Below, piece by piece: positions 11,701-24,400 of a DNA stretch of 64,000 bases. The notes beneath the pieces are model-generated. The model saw nothing but the letters and a program-made list of their open reading frames with translations. It made no database searches and was not told where the DNA came from. The DNA is from Lactarius indigo. Lineage: Eukaryota > Basidiomycota > Agaricomycetes > Russulales > Russulaceae. The DNA lies in contig JAFKAC010000007.1 in assembly GCA_025766275.1 (NCBI GenBank), positions 1,364,001 to 1,428,000 on the forward strand, given 5' to 3'. The translations under genes were made by a program, and so were the position numbers. The first letter of the stretch is position 1. Each line of letters starts with the position of its first letter.

Positions 11701-12562
11701 ATGGTGCGTTGCGTCGCTTTTTCTTATGCTTATGAATAAATGTGATTAACTCAATTCTCCAGGGGAAGGCGAAGAAAACTAGAAATTTTGCTGCGGTAAA
11801 GCGAATGCTGAACCCGAACGACATCCGATTGTATGCCCCGAAGATCATACCCTCTTCTCAGTGCATAATTGACCTCAAAATTACACCGCTAGGAAGGAGA
11901 ATCAGCTGAAGCAGAAAAAGAAAGAAGAGGAAGAAAAGGAGAGGGCCGTCCGTCGAGTGTATGTCTAATTGCTTACATCGCCTCGATTAGTTCCTCATCC
12001 CCACTTGCACAGAGCTCCAGTTGCCTCGTCACTATTCCTCGCCCACAACACCGCCCTTGTTCCACCATACCGGGTTCTTATCGACACCAATTTCATCAAC
12101 TTCTCCCTTCAAAATAAGCTTGAACTTGTCAGCGGTATGATGGACTGCTTGTATGCTAAGTGTAGGTATTTCAGGCGTCCCTTTCCTTCACGCTCACTCC
12201 TTTCTCCCAGGTATTCCGTGCGTGACAGATTGTGTGATAGCCGAGCTTGAAAAGCTTGGACAGCGTTACCGCTTAGCTCTGCGGTGCGCATGCGCATGTG
12301 CACACTTTCTCCCGACCGTGCTCACCCTTTTCTTAGTGTGGCCCGCGACCCCCGCTTCGAGCGCCTTCCTTGTTCGCACACTGGCACCTATGCTGACGAT
12401 TGTCTTGTACAACGAGTAACCGCTAATCGTTGCTTTATTGTCGCTACTTGTGATCGCGAGCTCCGCCGCCGGATACGCAAGATTCCTGGAGTCCCATTGA
12501 TGTACATTGTACGAAGGCGTTATGCCATCGAACGACTGCCAGACCAAGGCGCCCCGGCATGA
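11701..12562 (+). CDS. FCF1: rRNA-processing PIN-domain endonuclease FCF1/UTP24
   Basis: Six exons (11701-11703, 11763-11830, 11893-11958, 12013-12161, 12211-12283, 12337-12562) give 194 residues, close to the family length. The first exon is the ATG alone, spliced to [20 protein letters not shown]. The PIN domain is very well conserved: [19 protein letters not shown] with the first catalytic aspartate, [41 protein letters not shown] with acidic residues, and [20 protein letters not shown]. The C terminus [13 protein letters not shown] is typical. FCF1 is a nucleolar small-subunit processome nuclease acting on pre-rRNA at sites A0/A1/A2. It is divergent from the large nuclear protein gene, 176 bases apart. 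Frame is intact throughout. Confidence 0.95.
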
Positions 12563-15237
12563 GGCAATCCTGACTTATCTGAACATAGCGCTCACCCCAC
12601 AATTCAATCGGCAGTAACCCCTTATATCGCTATATACAGGATGTATTGCACATTATTCCACCTGTTGCGTTCAATCACGACCAGAGTCTTGGCTCTCAAG
12701 GTCGGGTCTTGCCGCTTGCAAGGACCCTTGATGCTAGGTGTCACAACGACTTCAGTACCCATGTGGAAGGTATACTCTCCTGCCCAATCCGCTCCCCAGT
12801 ACCGGGCTTCGCGCTAGATGATCACTACTAGCTATTGCTATTGCGCCGAATAATTTGTATGATTTTCACATACCTGATAGCAAATCTCTCAGATGCGGAT
12901 ATCTGCGGTATGTAATCGAGAGTAGTACCCTGCCATCCTTGCACTCGACGTCGGAAGACCGCACTAGATGCCCTCACGACTACCTGTTCGTCAATTCGGT
13001 GGCCTGAAAGATGAAAGGTTGTCCGCGACAGTCACGATCGTACTCATATCTCCGCGCTTGGCCTTGCCAGTCGATAGCTTTTCTTTCTCCCTTGCTCTAG
13101 GGCGTATCTTTCGGCGATCCGACGAAGGCACTTGTCATTCTGTTATCATGCATCGTGGCGTGGCGCTGCGTGTGTGCCATACGCGCCCATCCTTTCGGAA
13201 CATGGCACGCTAAGACCTTTCCAGTTGAATCGTGCCTCCGAAGGTTTAAGTCAGCAGACCAAATTGGCATGCCGACGACCCAAGTAAGGATGACTTGTGT
13301 ATGCTATGACCTCATTTGAGGACCCTGCAAGTCTAGGGCGTTCGTATCTCTTCAGGATACAAGATCCGTCCGAACAGCTTGCGGACAGCCCGTGTTGACA
13401 CCCCATATCTTGTCACTTGTGATACCTCAATCTATAATCTGAACCTCGCAACAAGTTTGGGGGGCGCTTCTTCCTGATTACGGTAAATGGCGCAAGAAGG
13501 TGACCGTTATACAGGATTTTGGGGTGTTTGCTTACAACTTTACAACGAAGTTCGCGGATATTACGGGCAAGTTCCCACAGGGCACAGAGGCATCGCTGCT
13601 CCCGAACACCACACTAATTCTGGTGGGGCGTAAGGAATCGTACTTTGCAGCCGTACCCAGGAAAGTTCTCACAATGGATCATCGATTATCTGTCATGGTG
13701 TGGCACGAGTACAGTACCTGTAATCTTCCGTTCAGATGGAAGGTATTATCATAATCAGTCGGCCCGGCCCTGGCGAGTTACTCCAAGAACATGACTCAAA
13801 TCCTTGGCGTCCGGGAGGTGCATGCGGGCAAAACTTGGAAGTGCCTGTGACTGTTGAGCGGGGAGCGGAAGCTATAACAATATCACCGATCAATATCAAT
13901 CATCGACTCGTTGAATATGATCAGCGGTCTGGTGGTCGTTTCCAGTAACCAGGTGTGCTGAAATACAGACTAGAGCTGTGTTGTTCGATGTATTGGCAAG
14001 AATGGCCGCGGGAAGGTCACAGATTGTCCCATGCATGTGTCATACGTGGCGGCGGTTATATCAGCCCGCAAACGGAGCACTTTCCATTCCCCAGTCGACT
14101 ACCCGCGGCTATGACATATGTGCGCGTAGTACGACTTGCGGATCGCAGTGCCTGAAGGCCCAGAGGAGGAAAGGGAAAGAGAAGGACAACCTGAGCACGT
14201 GGAACGCACATGCCATTTAGGTTAAAACTTTCGGTGGACACCAGTTCCACGATAGAGGATCCCCTTACGATCCGCCGTAAGACGGGAGATTGGTGAGGTG
14301 AATTGAAGAGACCATTCGTTTCATGGGTGGGTGTTGCCAAAGGGAGTTAGGAGAAGAGCTCCCATTCTGAAGGCACGACAGTAAAGTCTCCGAGTCGGGT
14401 TGGTTTTCTACCCGGTTCTATACAGTCTTCATAGCTTGACGGAGGTTGGGCACGTTGGGACATGCTATCTACATTTGGCCTTTAGGCCTTCAGGGCTCAG
14501 CCGATAGGTGAACAACTTTAAACCGTCGAACAGACGGAAATAAGAAACAAGTGATTGGCCAAAGCCCGGTTCTTTATAGATAGCTTTTCTTGTTCCCAAA
14601 ACACGGCAGGCCGGGGCATTTTCAAGTTCGGCACAACACAAAAATGGGTTCGTGATATATGGTGCGTGTTGCACCTAAAGGTCACAACTGCTGTACGGTA
14701 TAAACGCAAGGTTGCAATTTCCGCCACAATTAATATCATATCAAGCACCAACAAGACTTATAGGAGGTGTTTCATTAATTCATTGCCGAGGCACAGCGCT
14801 AGAATGAATCATCAAGCGGTGGTCTACCGAAAGATTGAGCGTGGAAACGTATTAACCAAAAAAAAAAGGCGGTGTTTGTGGCAATGTCTTCCCATATGAT
14901 GACGAAGAGTCGGACGTGTTTTATGTCCTGTTGCGAGAACAGCGGGTGGGAGCATATGGAGTGGATTGTTGCCAGTGAATGCGTTCTTTGATGGACATTA
15001 ACACGGCCGGATCTATGGGATTGCCGGACGGATCTCTTAGGGCCCTCGTTAGGGCAAGTCGACCGCCGCGTGGAACGGCGGTAAACCACTCTGACCCGCC
15101 GTTGACACGCTAATGGCTCCAAGTTTCTGGTTCTGGGCCTCTGGCTACTATCACTGGCTACCATTCTATTTAACTCCTCATGAATCCGCTATCGCTATTC
15201 CCATTCCTCACCTCTATCCCACTCTACACCCCTCACA
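12563..15237. other. Gene-poor region upstream of PAL1
   Basis: I could not build a spliced gene in these 2.7 kb. Open frames are short and show no conserved motif. The right end (about 14,990-15,237) is the PAL1 promoter and leader; it contains an inverted GGCGGTAA-like pair around 15,065-15,105 and C/T-rich sequence just before the start. The middle could hold decayed mobile DNA, but I found no terminal repeats or polymerase motifs. Confidence 0.4.
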
Positions 15238-17873
15238 ATGACTATTCTTTCGACAGAACCTCGTGTAAACGGTTTCCTCAGAGTCTCCGATACTGTAGTC
15301 CATCCCACTACTGTCAAGAGCCCATCCTCATACACGAATGGCTCGTCTAACCCTACGACGACTTTGCCGCGGCCTGGTCCCACAAACTTACTTCCCAAAT
15401 TCATCGAGCAATTCTATGAACTCGAGTCCTACAAGTATGACGATTTGGCCCTCTTGCGCCGTGCCGTGCCTCATTGTCACAACCTTGTTTAGAAATGGCA
15501 AAGCTGTCATCGTCGATGGCCACAGTCTTTCGGTGCCCGCGCTCGTTGCCACTGCCAGGCACAACGCACAAGTCTTTTTGAATGGTTCTACCGAAATCAG
15601 GTCGCGCATTCAAACGTCCCGTGATGTCATCGTGGGTAAGGTCGAAACCTCAAAAAGTGTTTACGGCGTCAGCACCGGCTTCGGTGGTAGCGGTAAGACC
15701 GGTTTCGGCCCCCCCTTCCGGTTTCTGACTAACGTCTCTGCCAATCCCAGCCGATACTCGCACGCCCAACACACTGGCCCTGGGAAGCGCATTGCTGCAA
15801 CACCAGCATGCTGGTGTCCTCCCTTCGTCCACAAATGTACTCCCCTCCCTTCCCCTTCTGGACCCTGTGGCGTCCACCAGCATGCCAGAGTCGTGGGTCC
15901 GCGGTGCGATACTCGTTCGCATCAACTCCTTGATAAGGGGTCATTCCGGTGTTCGATGGGAACTCATAGAAAAAATGGTCGCTCTCCTTCGTGCCAACAT
16001 TACCCCCTTGGTGCCTCTCCGCGGCAGCATTTCCGCTTCAGGAGGTACTCAGATCTGGTTTCTGCCGAGGGCGAGCGCTGACGGGTGAAACAATGCACAG
16101 ATTTGTCGCCCCTGTCGTATGTTGCAGGCACTCTTATTGGGAACCCGTCGATCAGGGTCTTTGACGGGCCAGCTGCATTTGGCGCCCGTAGCATCGTTTC
16201 ATCTCGAGAAGCGCTGGTCAAACACGACATTGAGCCCATCGTTCTTGGTGCCAAGGAACATCTGGGAATCTTAAATGGCACAGCGTTCTCAGCGTCTGTT
16301 GCTGCTCTGGCACTCAACGAAGCCGTCCATCTCGCCTTGCTGGCTCAAATCTGCACAGCAATGGGGACAGAGGCTTTACTTGGCGTTCGTGGAAATTACG
16401 CCCCCTTCATCCATGAAATCGCTCGGCCCCATCCAGGACAGGTATGTTTCTTAGCCCGTCTGTCTCACTGTTCTTCATTCATGGACGGCGTTGGTAGATC
16501 GAATCTGCTCGCGTCATTTGGGATCTACTCCAAGACAGCAACTTCGCAGTCAGTGACGAGAAGGAAGTGACCATAGACTGAGGATGATGGCGAACTTCGC
16601 CAAGACCGTTACCCTCTTCGGACCGCGCCTCAATTCATCGGGCCTCAAATCGAAGATATCCTCGCCTCCCTTGAACACAATAACCATTGAGTGCAACTCC
16701 AGTGCGTGTGACCTTTACAAGTATACTTCGTTACCCGCTGACGGGTTTTGTTTTTACTGGTTAGCAACCGACAACCCCCTTGTGGATGCGGAAACCAATG
16801 AGGTCCATCACGGAGGCAATTTCCAAGCCATGGCTGTTACTAATGCAATGGAGAAAACACGTCTTGCCTTGCATCATATTGGCAAATTGTTATTTGCACA
16901 GTCAGCTGAATTGGTTAACCCTGCCATGAACCGTGGCCTACCCCCATCGCTCGCGGCGAGTGACCCATCCTTGAACTATCATGGCAAGGGCGTCGACATT
17001 GCTGTTGCGGCATATGTTGGCGAATTGGGCTACCTTGCTAACCCCGTATCCACGCACATTCAGTCCGCGGAGATGCATAATCAAGCAGTCAAGTGAGTAT
17101 TTGAATCACCTTCTAAATACTCGTTTTCTCACGTCTCGAATCAAGCTCCCTCGCCCTTATTTCTGCTCGTGCTACCATTAATGCACTTGAGGTAGCTTTC
17201 TCTGCTGACTTCAAGTTACCTCTACTTGCTGTGCCAAGCATTTGATATCCGTGCCCTGCAAGCAGATTTCAACCGCGAGTTGATCTCTATCGTCGAGGAG
17301 GAACTATCAGCGCACTTTGGCAGAAGTTTATCCCGGCACGAATCATCTGCTGTCTTCCGTGACATACTTAAAAGTATGTATCGGACGTTGGACTCCACCT
17401 ACGACCATGGATGCCGCGCCACGCATGACGAAGGTGGCGGGTGCTTCCGTGACCGTCCTTGTGGACTTTTTCACCAGCCAGTCCCTCTGCGAACCCCTCC
17501 GCCCTATCCGCGGTTCCCCGCGTTCCGTGCCTCCGTAGCGTCACGTGCAACATCTCTTCTTGTGACACTTCGGAAGGAGTACCTATCAGGCGCTCGTGGA
17601 CAAGCACCGGCGAGCAAACACTTGAACAAGACACGACCCATTTACGAGTTTGTTCGCAAGACCCTTGGTATCCGTATGCACGGATCAGAGAATGAGAGCG
17701 TATTTTCCAACGGGCTTGGTGTCGAGGATGTTACTGTTGGTCAGAACGTATCATTAATTCACGAGGTAAGATTCGCGGACGTTGAAACTGTGAACGAATA
17801 CTTATAATTCTCATTCTGACAGGCAATTCGCGACGGGAAAATGCAGGCCATTGTCGCGGGTCTCTTTGCATAA
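15238..17873 (+). CDS. PAL1: Phenylalanine ammonia-lyase, tandem copy 1
   Basis: A multi-exon PAL of about 700 residues that deaminates phenylalanine to trans-cinnamate. Visible blocks: [62 protein letters not shown] with the Ala-Ser-Gly that makes the MIO cofactor, [87 protein letters not shown] and the end MQAIVAGLF. An intron splits the MIO region one codon later. Five one-base frame breaks (16579, 16673, 17195, 17400 and about 17,505-17,515) interrupt the 3' half. Each can be placed at a wobble base with protein conserved on both sides, so I read them as consensus artefacts, not decay. Copy 2 follows 0.8 kb downstream on the same strand. Confidence 0.88.
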
Positions 17874-18665
17874 GTTCAGTCAGTCATCAGGTGGATTATT
17901 ATTCGTAGCGCTCCGCGCCTGCATCATTTTTCCACTTCGTCACATTCTGCATTCATTTAGAGTATTTCTTGTCTTCTCGACTAATTCTGTTGTATGTTAC
18001 GAGTTTGGCTATGGAGAATCTAGAGTTTACAGCGTTTACGATTGGCAGTGATCCGCAGTACGTGTAACGCAAGGTATCCTATATCGAACACCCCGGTCAT
18101 ACTCACTTTGAGATGCATGAGATCCTTCCGAGTTCTCGTGCGTGATTGGGCGCATGATGGACCTTCTCCATTCAAGACGACGCCCGTAATAATCACACGT
18201 TTTCCAGAAAAAGAAAGAAATTTAAATTCACCCAACTTCCTGCTAGTACCAATTGCAGCGGTCAAGGCCCCAAGGGGTGCTGTTATCTTCTCTGTTGACA
18301 TCTCGCATCAACATCACCAATAACTATCAATAAATGAGGATAGTTGTTTGTTTTTTTCGTGCACCCACGTGTTAGATCTTAGTTGCTGCTATGAATACAT
18401 ATAACGACCTGAGGGTCGTCCTTCATGGAGTTGATCACCTTGCTGATCACCACCCCCCCTCAGTCCCAGTTTCCCCGGCCGGATCTCTCTAATTACGGAA
18501 GGAACCTACCCGCTTCGGTCTAGGAAGTAGGTGTCGTGGTTCTGACCAGATTTATCAAATTGCCTGTCGTGCGTACGACATAAAGTCGTAGGGAGGGCGA
18601 CAGGGTCTTAGGAACCTACTACGCTTGTCCACATTTCAGCACCTTCCATTATCCTCTCGAACAAA
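17874..18665. other. Spacer between tandem PAL genes
   Basis: These 792 bases between PAL1 and PAL2 should hold the PAL1 3' UTR and the PAL2 promoter. A palindrome-like GTTGATCACCTTGCTGATCACC lies near 18,430-18,455 (two TGATCACC copies), a possible regulator site. No reading frame resembles a gene. Confidence 0.4.
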
Positions 18666-21335
18666 ATGACCGTCATCGCATCTGAGCGATCTGCGCCAGT
18701 GACTGCTGCCAACGACCATCGGACAAACTCGGAACAACCAACCAACCTACTCTCGTGCTTCATCAAGCAACACCAAGAATTACGCAGCCACAAGTACGTT
18801 CATCTTGCGCGTCCAGTGTGGTACTCATTCTCAAGAAGAAAAAAACGCGTTTCACAGAAACGGGAAACCTGTGGTCCTGGACGGTCAGTCGCTCTCCGTA
18901 GCGGGCGTCGTCGCAGTTGCCCGCTATGGGGCCCCCGTTGCGCTAAATGAGGCACCGGAAATCCGGGAGCGCATGGCCAAGTCGCACAGCGTGCTCATGG
19001 ACAAAGTGCAATCGAATAAAAGCGTGTATGGTATTAGCACAGGTCTCGGCGGAAGTGGTACGTTGTCCACATGTTGCATTATGCGTCACGTGTTGTCTCA
19101 ATTTTAACTATTTTATCCTTTCTGCTTCTTACACGTACTCCGACGCACACGGAACAGCGGACACGCGAACGAACAACACCATCGGGCTCGGACTCGCCCT
19201 CTTGCAGCACCACCACACCGGCGTGCTGCCGAGCGAAGCGTCCCGCCGGGGCGTTCTGCCCGCCCTGCCGTTATCAGACCCGCTTGCCGCGACGAGCATG
19301 CCAGAGGCCTGGGTGCGCGGTGCCATCCTCGTGCGGACGAATTCGCTCATCCGCGGTCATTCGGCCGTGCGTTGGGAGCTTCTCGAGAAAATGGCGGCGC
19401 TTCTACGCGAAAACATCACGCCTTGCGTCCCGCTACGCGGAAGCATCTCCGCGTCTGGCGGTATGTCGCAACTTCTGATACTTCTTCGCTGCAGTTTGAC
19501 CCTGACTTCCTTGCCCCTTTTGTACTCGCGCGTAAGATCTCACCCCGTTGGCTTATGTCGCTGGGGCCATTTCCGGAGTCCGCAACATCAGGGTGTTCGA
19601 TGGTCCACGTATCTCTGGTGCACGCGAGATCGTGTCTTGCAAGAAGGCGCTCGAGAGGCACCACATCGAGCCGCTGCCCCTGGTGGAGAAGGAAACCTTA
19701 GGTATCATGAACGGGACGGCCTTCTCAGCGTCCGTGGCGTCGCTTGCACTTCATGATGCCGTCCACCTTGCGCTTCTCGCCCAGGTGTGTACGGCCATGG
19801 CAACGGAGGCTTTGCACGGCGTCCGTGGAAATTATGATCCTTTCATTCACGATGTCGCACGCCCTCACCCGGGACAGGTGCGTCTGCAGACCACTGGAGC
19901 ATACGTATCAGTGCGAATGGATGGACTTCGTTTAGGTTGAAGCTGCGCGAACTATCTGGGACCTCTTGAGGGGAAGCAAGCTGGCATCTGGGCACGAGAA
20001 GGACGTGACAATTGCGGACGATAAAGGAGAACTTCGGCAGGATAGGTATACATTGCGCACGGCACCCCAGTTTCTTGGTCCTCAGATCGAGGACATCATC
20101 TCGGCGCTCAACTCTGTCACAATCGAGTGTAACTCTAGTGCGTTGCGCTCGCTCTTCCTGTTCCCAGACATTGAATGCCGTGTAGCTACCGACAATCCGC
20201 TCTTCAATGGCGAGACGGGTGAGGTGCATCACGGGGGCAATTTCCAAGCAATGGCTGTGACGAATGCAATGGAAAAGACGCGACTCGCATTACACCACAT
20301 TGGGAAGCTTATGTTTGCACAAGCGACTGAGTTACTGAACCCAGTCATGAATCGGGGACTGCCACCTTCGCTTGCAGCAAGTGACCCATCGCTGGATTAT
20401 CACGGCAAGGGGCTAGATATCGCAGTCGCCGCGTACACAAGCGAATTGGGCTTCTTGGCGAATCCAGTTTCAACTCACATCCAGTCTGCGGAGATGCACA
20501 ACCAAGCGGTCAAGTAAGTGGAAGATCAACATAGTGATTACTATCGCTTAGACGTTGTGCTCTCAGCTCGTTAGCGCTCATATCCGCGCGTGCCACGATC
20601 ACCTCTCTGGAGGTGCTATCTATGCTGGTGGCGACGTACCTTTATCTGCTTTGCCAAGGTGGGTTTCGTGGACATTTTCAAAACGTCTGACTGACGGAAT
20701 GCTCGCAGCGCTCGACATTCGTGCGATGCAAGCCGAATTCAAGAAAGAGCTCTACGAGATTGTGCACGAAGAGCTTGTGGTCAACTTTGGCTTCCCACAT
20801 CTCACCTTCGGAAGTAGAGCCGTTGTTCAAACAGGTCTTTGGCGCGATGCTGGCGACATTGGACACGACGACCACAATGGACGCGAAAGAGCGCATGGCC
20901 AGGGTGGCATCGTCGAGCGATAGCATACTCGTGAAGTATTTCACACGACCCCAAAGCTGCGGAGTCGTCGGGTTGTCTGGGTTGTCTGGTTTTAGCGACA
21001 GCGTTTCTGAACGTGCAACTACCTCACTCATGACCCTGCGTGGGGCCTATCTGGCTGGGTCTCGTGGACCTGCGCCTGCGAGTGACCACTTGACAAAGAC
21101 GCGGCCGGTTTACGAGTTCGTGCGGGAAAACCTGGGCATCGGTATGCATGGCCTGACAAACCATGAGTCGTTCCCCGACGGGCTAGATATTGAAGAGGCA
21201 ACAATCGGCGAAAACGTGTCTTTGATTCACGAGGTAAGAGAAACACCTGTTGTGTAGTGTGCGGTACAAGACTGATATCCGCAGGCTATTCGAGATGGGG
21301 AGTTGCAATGGATCGTTGCGGGAATGTTTACTTGA
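18666..21335 (+). CDS. PAL2: Phenylalanine ammonia-lyase, tandem copy 2
   Basis: A second PAL with the same exon layout. Blocks: [62 protein letters not shown] with the MIO Ala-Ser-Gly, [76 protein letters not shown] and [11 protein letters not shown] at the end. It differs from copy 1 by an extra intron after LLCQ (about 20,659-20,708). One +1 break lies between 20,785 and 20,812. If the glycine codon at NFG is read GG(C/T), the line [19 protein letters not shown] aligns without gaps to copy 1. Its N terminus is unlike copy 1. The carbamoyl-phosphate synthase gene starts 119 bases downstream on the same strand. Confidence 0.9.
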
Positions 21336-21454
21336 CCGGTTTCCGTAATTTAAGGGGCCGCAAGGCGTTGACGATTGACGTAATCGAATGAAAGTTGTTG
21401 TAGATTGAATTTTTACCGTTCGCGAGTCGAGTCACCACTTGTCTTTTCCCTACG

Positions 21455-24400
21455 ATGGGGCTTTTTGGTCCCATCCAGTCTTCGGCGTTTCGTGTGGCAA
21501 TAAACTCACTAAAGAAACGCCCTGCACGGTTGTTTCACCTCTCCGCGACATGTCACTTTCCCGCTCCCACCACCGTTGCTCGCGCCATTGCCGCGCCCTC
21601 CGTCGGTGATTTTGTCCCTCAGGATGGAGAGCGCGTACTCAACTCGCCGTCGGAACTCGCCCGCCGTCTGTCCGCCAAGGTCCTTCCAAAACTTCCGCGT
21701 GCCGATGTTCGCAAAGTCGTCATGGTCGGTTCAGGCGGCCTCTCCATTGGCCAGGCTGGCGAGTTCGACTATTCTGGCTCTCAGGCGATGAAGGCGTTGC
21801 GCGAAGAGGGCATCGACGCTGTCCTCATCAACCCCAACATTGCGACGTGGCAGACCAGTCATCAGTTAGCTTCCGAAGTCTATTTCCTCCCAATCTCCGT
21901 GGACTATGTTGCATATGTACTCGAAAAGGAGCGTCCGGACGGCATCCTCCTTACTTTCGGTGGTCAGAGCGCGCTGAATGTTGGCATCGAGCTTGACCGC
22001 ATGGGCGTATTGGACCGGCTTGGCGTCAAGGTTCTCGGAACTTCCATTCGCACCCTTGAAGTCTCAGAGGACAGAGACCTATTCGTCCAGGCTCTCAAAG
22101 GCAATCCCTCATTCCCTTCGCCGCATGGGTTCCGTACGCTAATTCCTCCTTTCAGAGATCGACATTCCGGTAGCGCAGTCTACGGCAGTGTCTTCTGTCA
22201 ACGCGGCCCTCTCTGCGGCAAAAGTAATTGGGTACCCGGTCATCATGCGCTCGGCCTTCACTCTTGGAGGACTCGGCTCTGGTTTCGCGAACAACCCTGA
22301 CGAACTCCGTGATCTTGCAGCGCGTGGCCTTGCGCTCTCTCCGCAGGTACTCGTCGAGCGTAGTATGAAGGGCTGGAAGGAGGTCGAGTATGAAGTCGTC
22401 CGAGATGGTGCCGATGTTCGTCCATGGCCTTGTTTCATTTCAGTCCTACGTTCATTAACAGATCGCGTTCTTCTCCTCCCCAGAACACGATTATATGTTG
22501 CAACATGGAGAACTTCGACCCACTTGGCACGCATACAGGAGATTCGATCGTTGTCGCGCCTTCCCAGACACTAACTGATGATGAGTACCACATGTTGCGG
22601 AGCGCCGCTCTCAAAGTATGATCGAAGGCAATGTCCGCCCATCTCCCACGCTAACTACTTGCAACAGGTCATTCGGCACCTCGGCGTCGTGGGTGAGTGT
22701 AATATTCAATATGCCCTCAACCCCGATAAACGGGAATACTGCGTGATCGAGGTCAATGCCCGGTTGGTCTCCTATCTACCCTTCATCGGACGTCTCTTAT
22801 ACATTTTCGTAGGTTGAGTCGCTCCAGTGCACTTGCGTCTAAGGCCACAGGTTACCCGCTTGCTTACACTGCCGCGAAGCTCGCACTTGGGTATACTCTC
22901 CCGGAACTCCCCAACGCAGTCACGAAGACTACGACTGCGTGCTTTGAGCCTTCTCTGGACTATATCGTGACCAAGATCCCGAAATGGGACCTAGCCAAGT
23001 TTTCATCTCAGGTCAATCGTGAGGTCGGCTCGTCAATGAAGTCTGTTGGCGAAGTTATGGCCATTGGTCGCACATTTGAGGAGAGTCTTATGAAGGCCGT
23101 ACGCATGGTAGACCCGCGTTGGGTTGGGTTTGAAGTCTTCGGCAAAAGAATGGATCGGGAAAGGCTCGACAGCGCGCTTCAGAAGCCTACCGACATGAGG
23201 CTATTTGCAATCGCACAGGCAATGTACCTCGAGAACTATACGGTTGACCGTATTCACCAACTTACCAAAATTGACAAGGTGAGCGGTGTCTCACTTTCCT
23301 GCACAGGTATCTTGAACAGAGTCATAGTGGTTTTTGTACAAACTCGAGAACATTGTTGACACACATCGTGCCCTGACTGCCGCTGGCAGTGTGCAGGCAA
23401 TTGACGCGCAGCTAATGTCACGTGCTAAAAAGATGGGTTTCGCAGACACGCATATCGCCTCTCTGGTCAACTCGAATGAAGCAGTTGTCCGCGCCCATCG
23501 CAAATCCTTTGGCATCATTCCCTTTGTCAAGCGCATCGACACACTCGCCGCAGAGTTCCCCGCCTATACGAACTACCTATATACGACGTACAATGCCTCG
23601 GAACATGATGTCGAGTTTGACGAACACGGTACGATGGTACTCGGCAGCGGCGTCTACCGCATAGGCAGCAGCGTCGAGTTTGACTGGTGTGCGGTGACAT
23701 GCGCGAGGAGCTTGCGTGACCAAGGCGTGCGCACTATCATGGTCAATTATAACCCAGAGACTGTTTCCACTGACTTCGATGAGGCCGATCGGCTTTACTT
23801 CGAAGAGCTGGGATGGGAACGGGTAATGGACATCTTTGAATTGGAGGGTGCACAGGGCGTTGTTGTCAGTGTTGGAGGTGCGCACTTCATTCATTGGTCA
23901 GGCACACAGGAGGACCGACAGCGGGTTAGGTCAACTGCCACAGAATATCGCATTGCGCCTCAAAGAGAGTGGCGTCAAGGTGCTCGGAACGGACCCCGAG
24001 AACATCGATATGGCAGAGGACCGCCATAAGTTCTCTTCGGTCCTCGACAAAATCGGCGTTGACCAGCCAGAATGGACTGAAGTGACAAGCGTCGAGGCCG
24101 CGAAAGCGTTTGCGGGACGTGTTGGGCACGTCGTTCAAGTATTCATTTAACCAACTCAGTTCTGAAACTTGCACCACCAGATATCCCGTTCTCATTCGCC
24201 CATCTTACGTTCTCTCCGGTGCCGCCATGAACGTTGTTTACGAAGAATCGGCTCTCGAATACAACCTCTCTGCTGCTGCCTCCGTCTCTCCTCTGCACCC
24301 CGTCGTCGTGACTAAATTCATTGACGGCGCCCAGGAGATCGACGTCGACGCTGTCGCACATCGAGGTCGGCTCCTCGTGCACGCGGTATCAGAACACGTA

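Noticed and set aside
11959..11990. A 32-base intron in FCF1
   Set aside because: It leaves the frame one base off. The acceptor at 12012 gives a 54-base intron, total length divisible by three, and a better match ([16 protein letters not shown]).
16085..17807. PAL1 as a multiply frameshifted pseudogene
   Set aside because: All breaks can be placed at wobble bases with synonymous alternatives, and active-site and structural motifs are intact.
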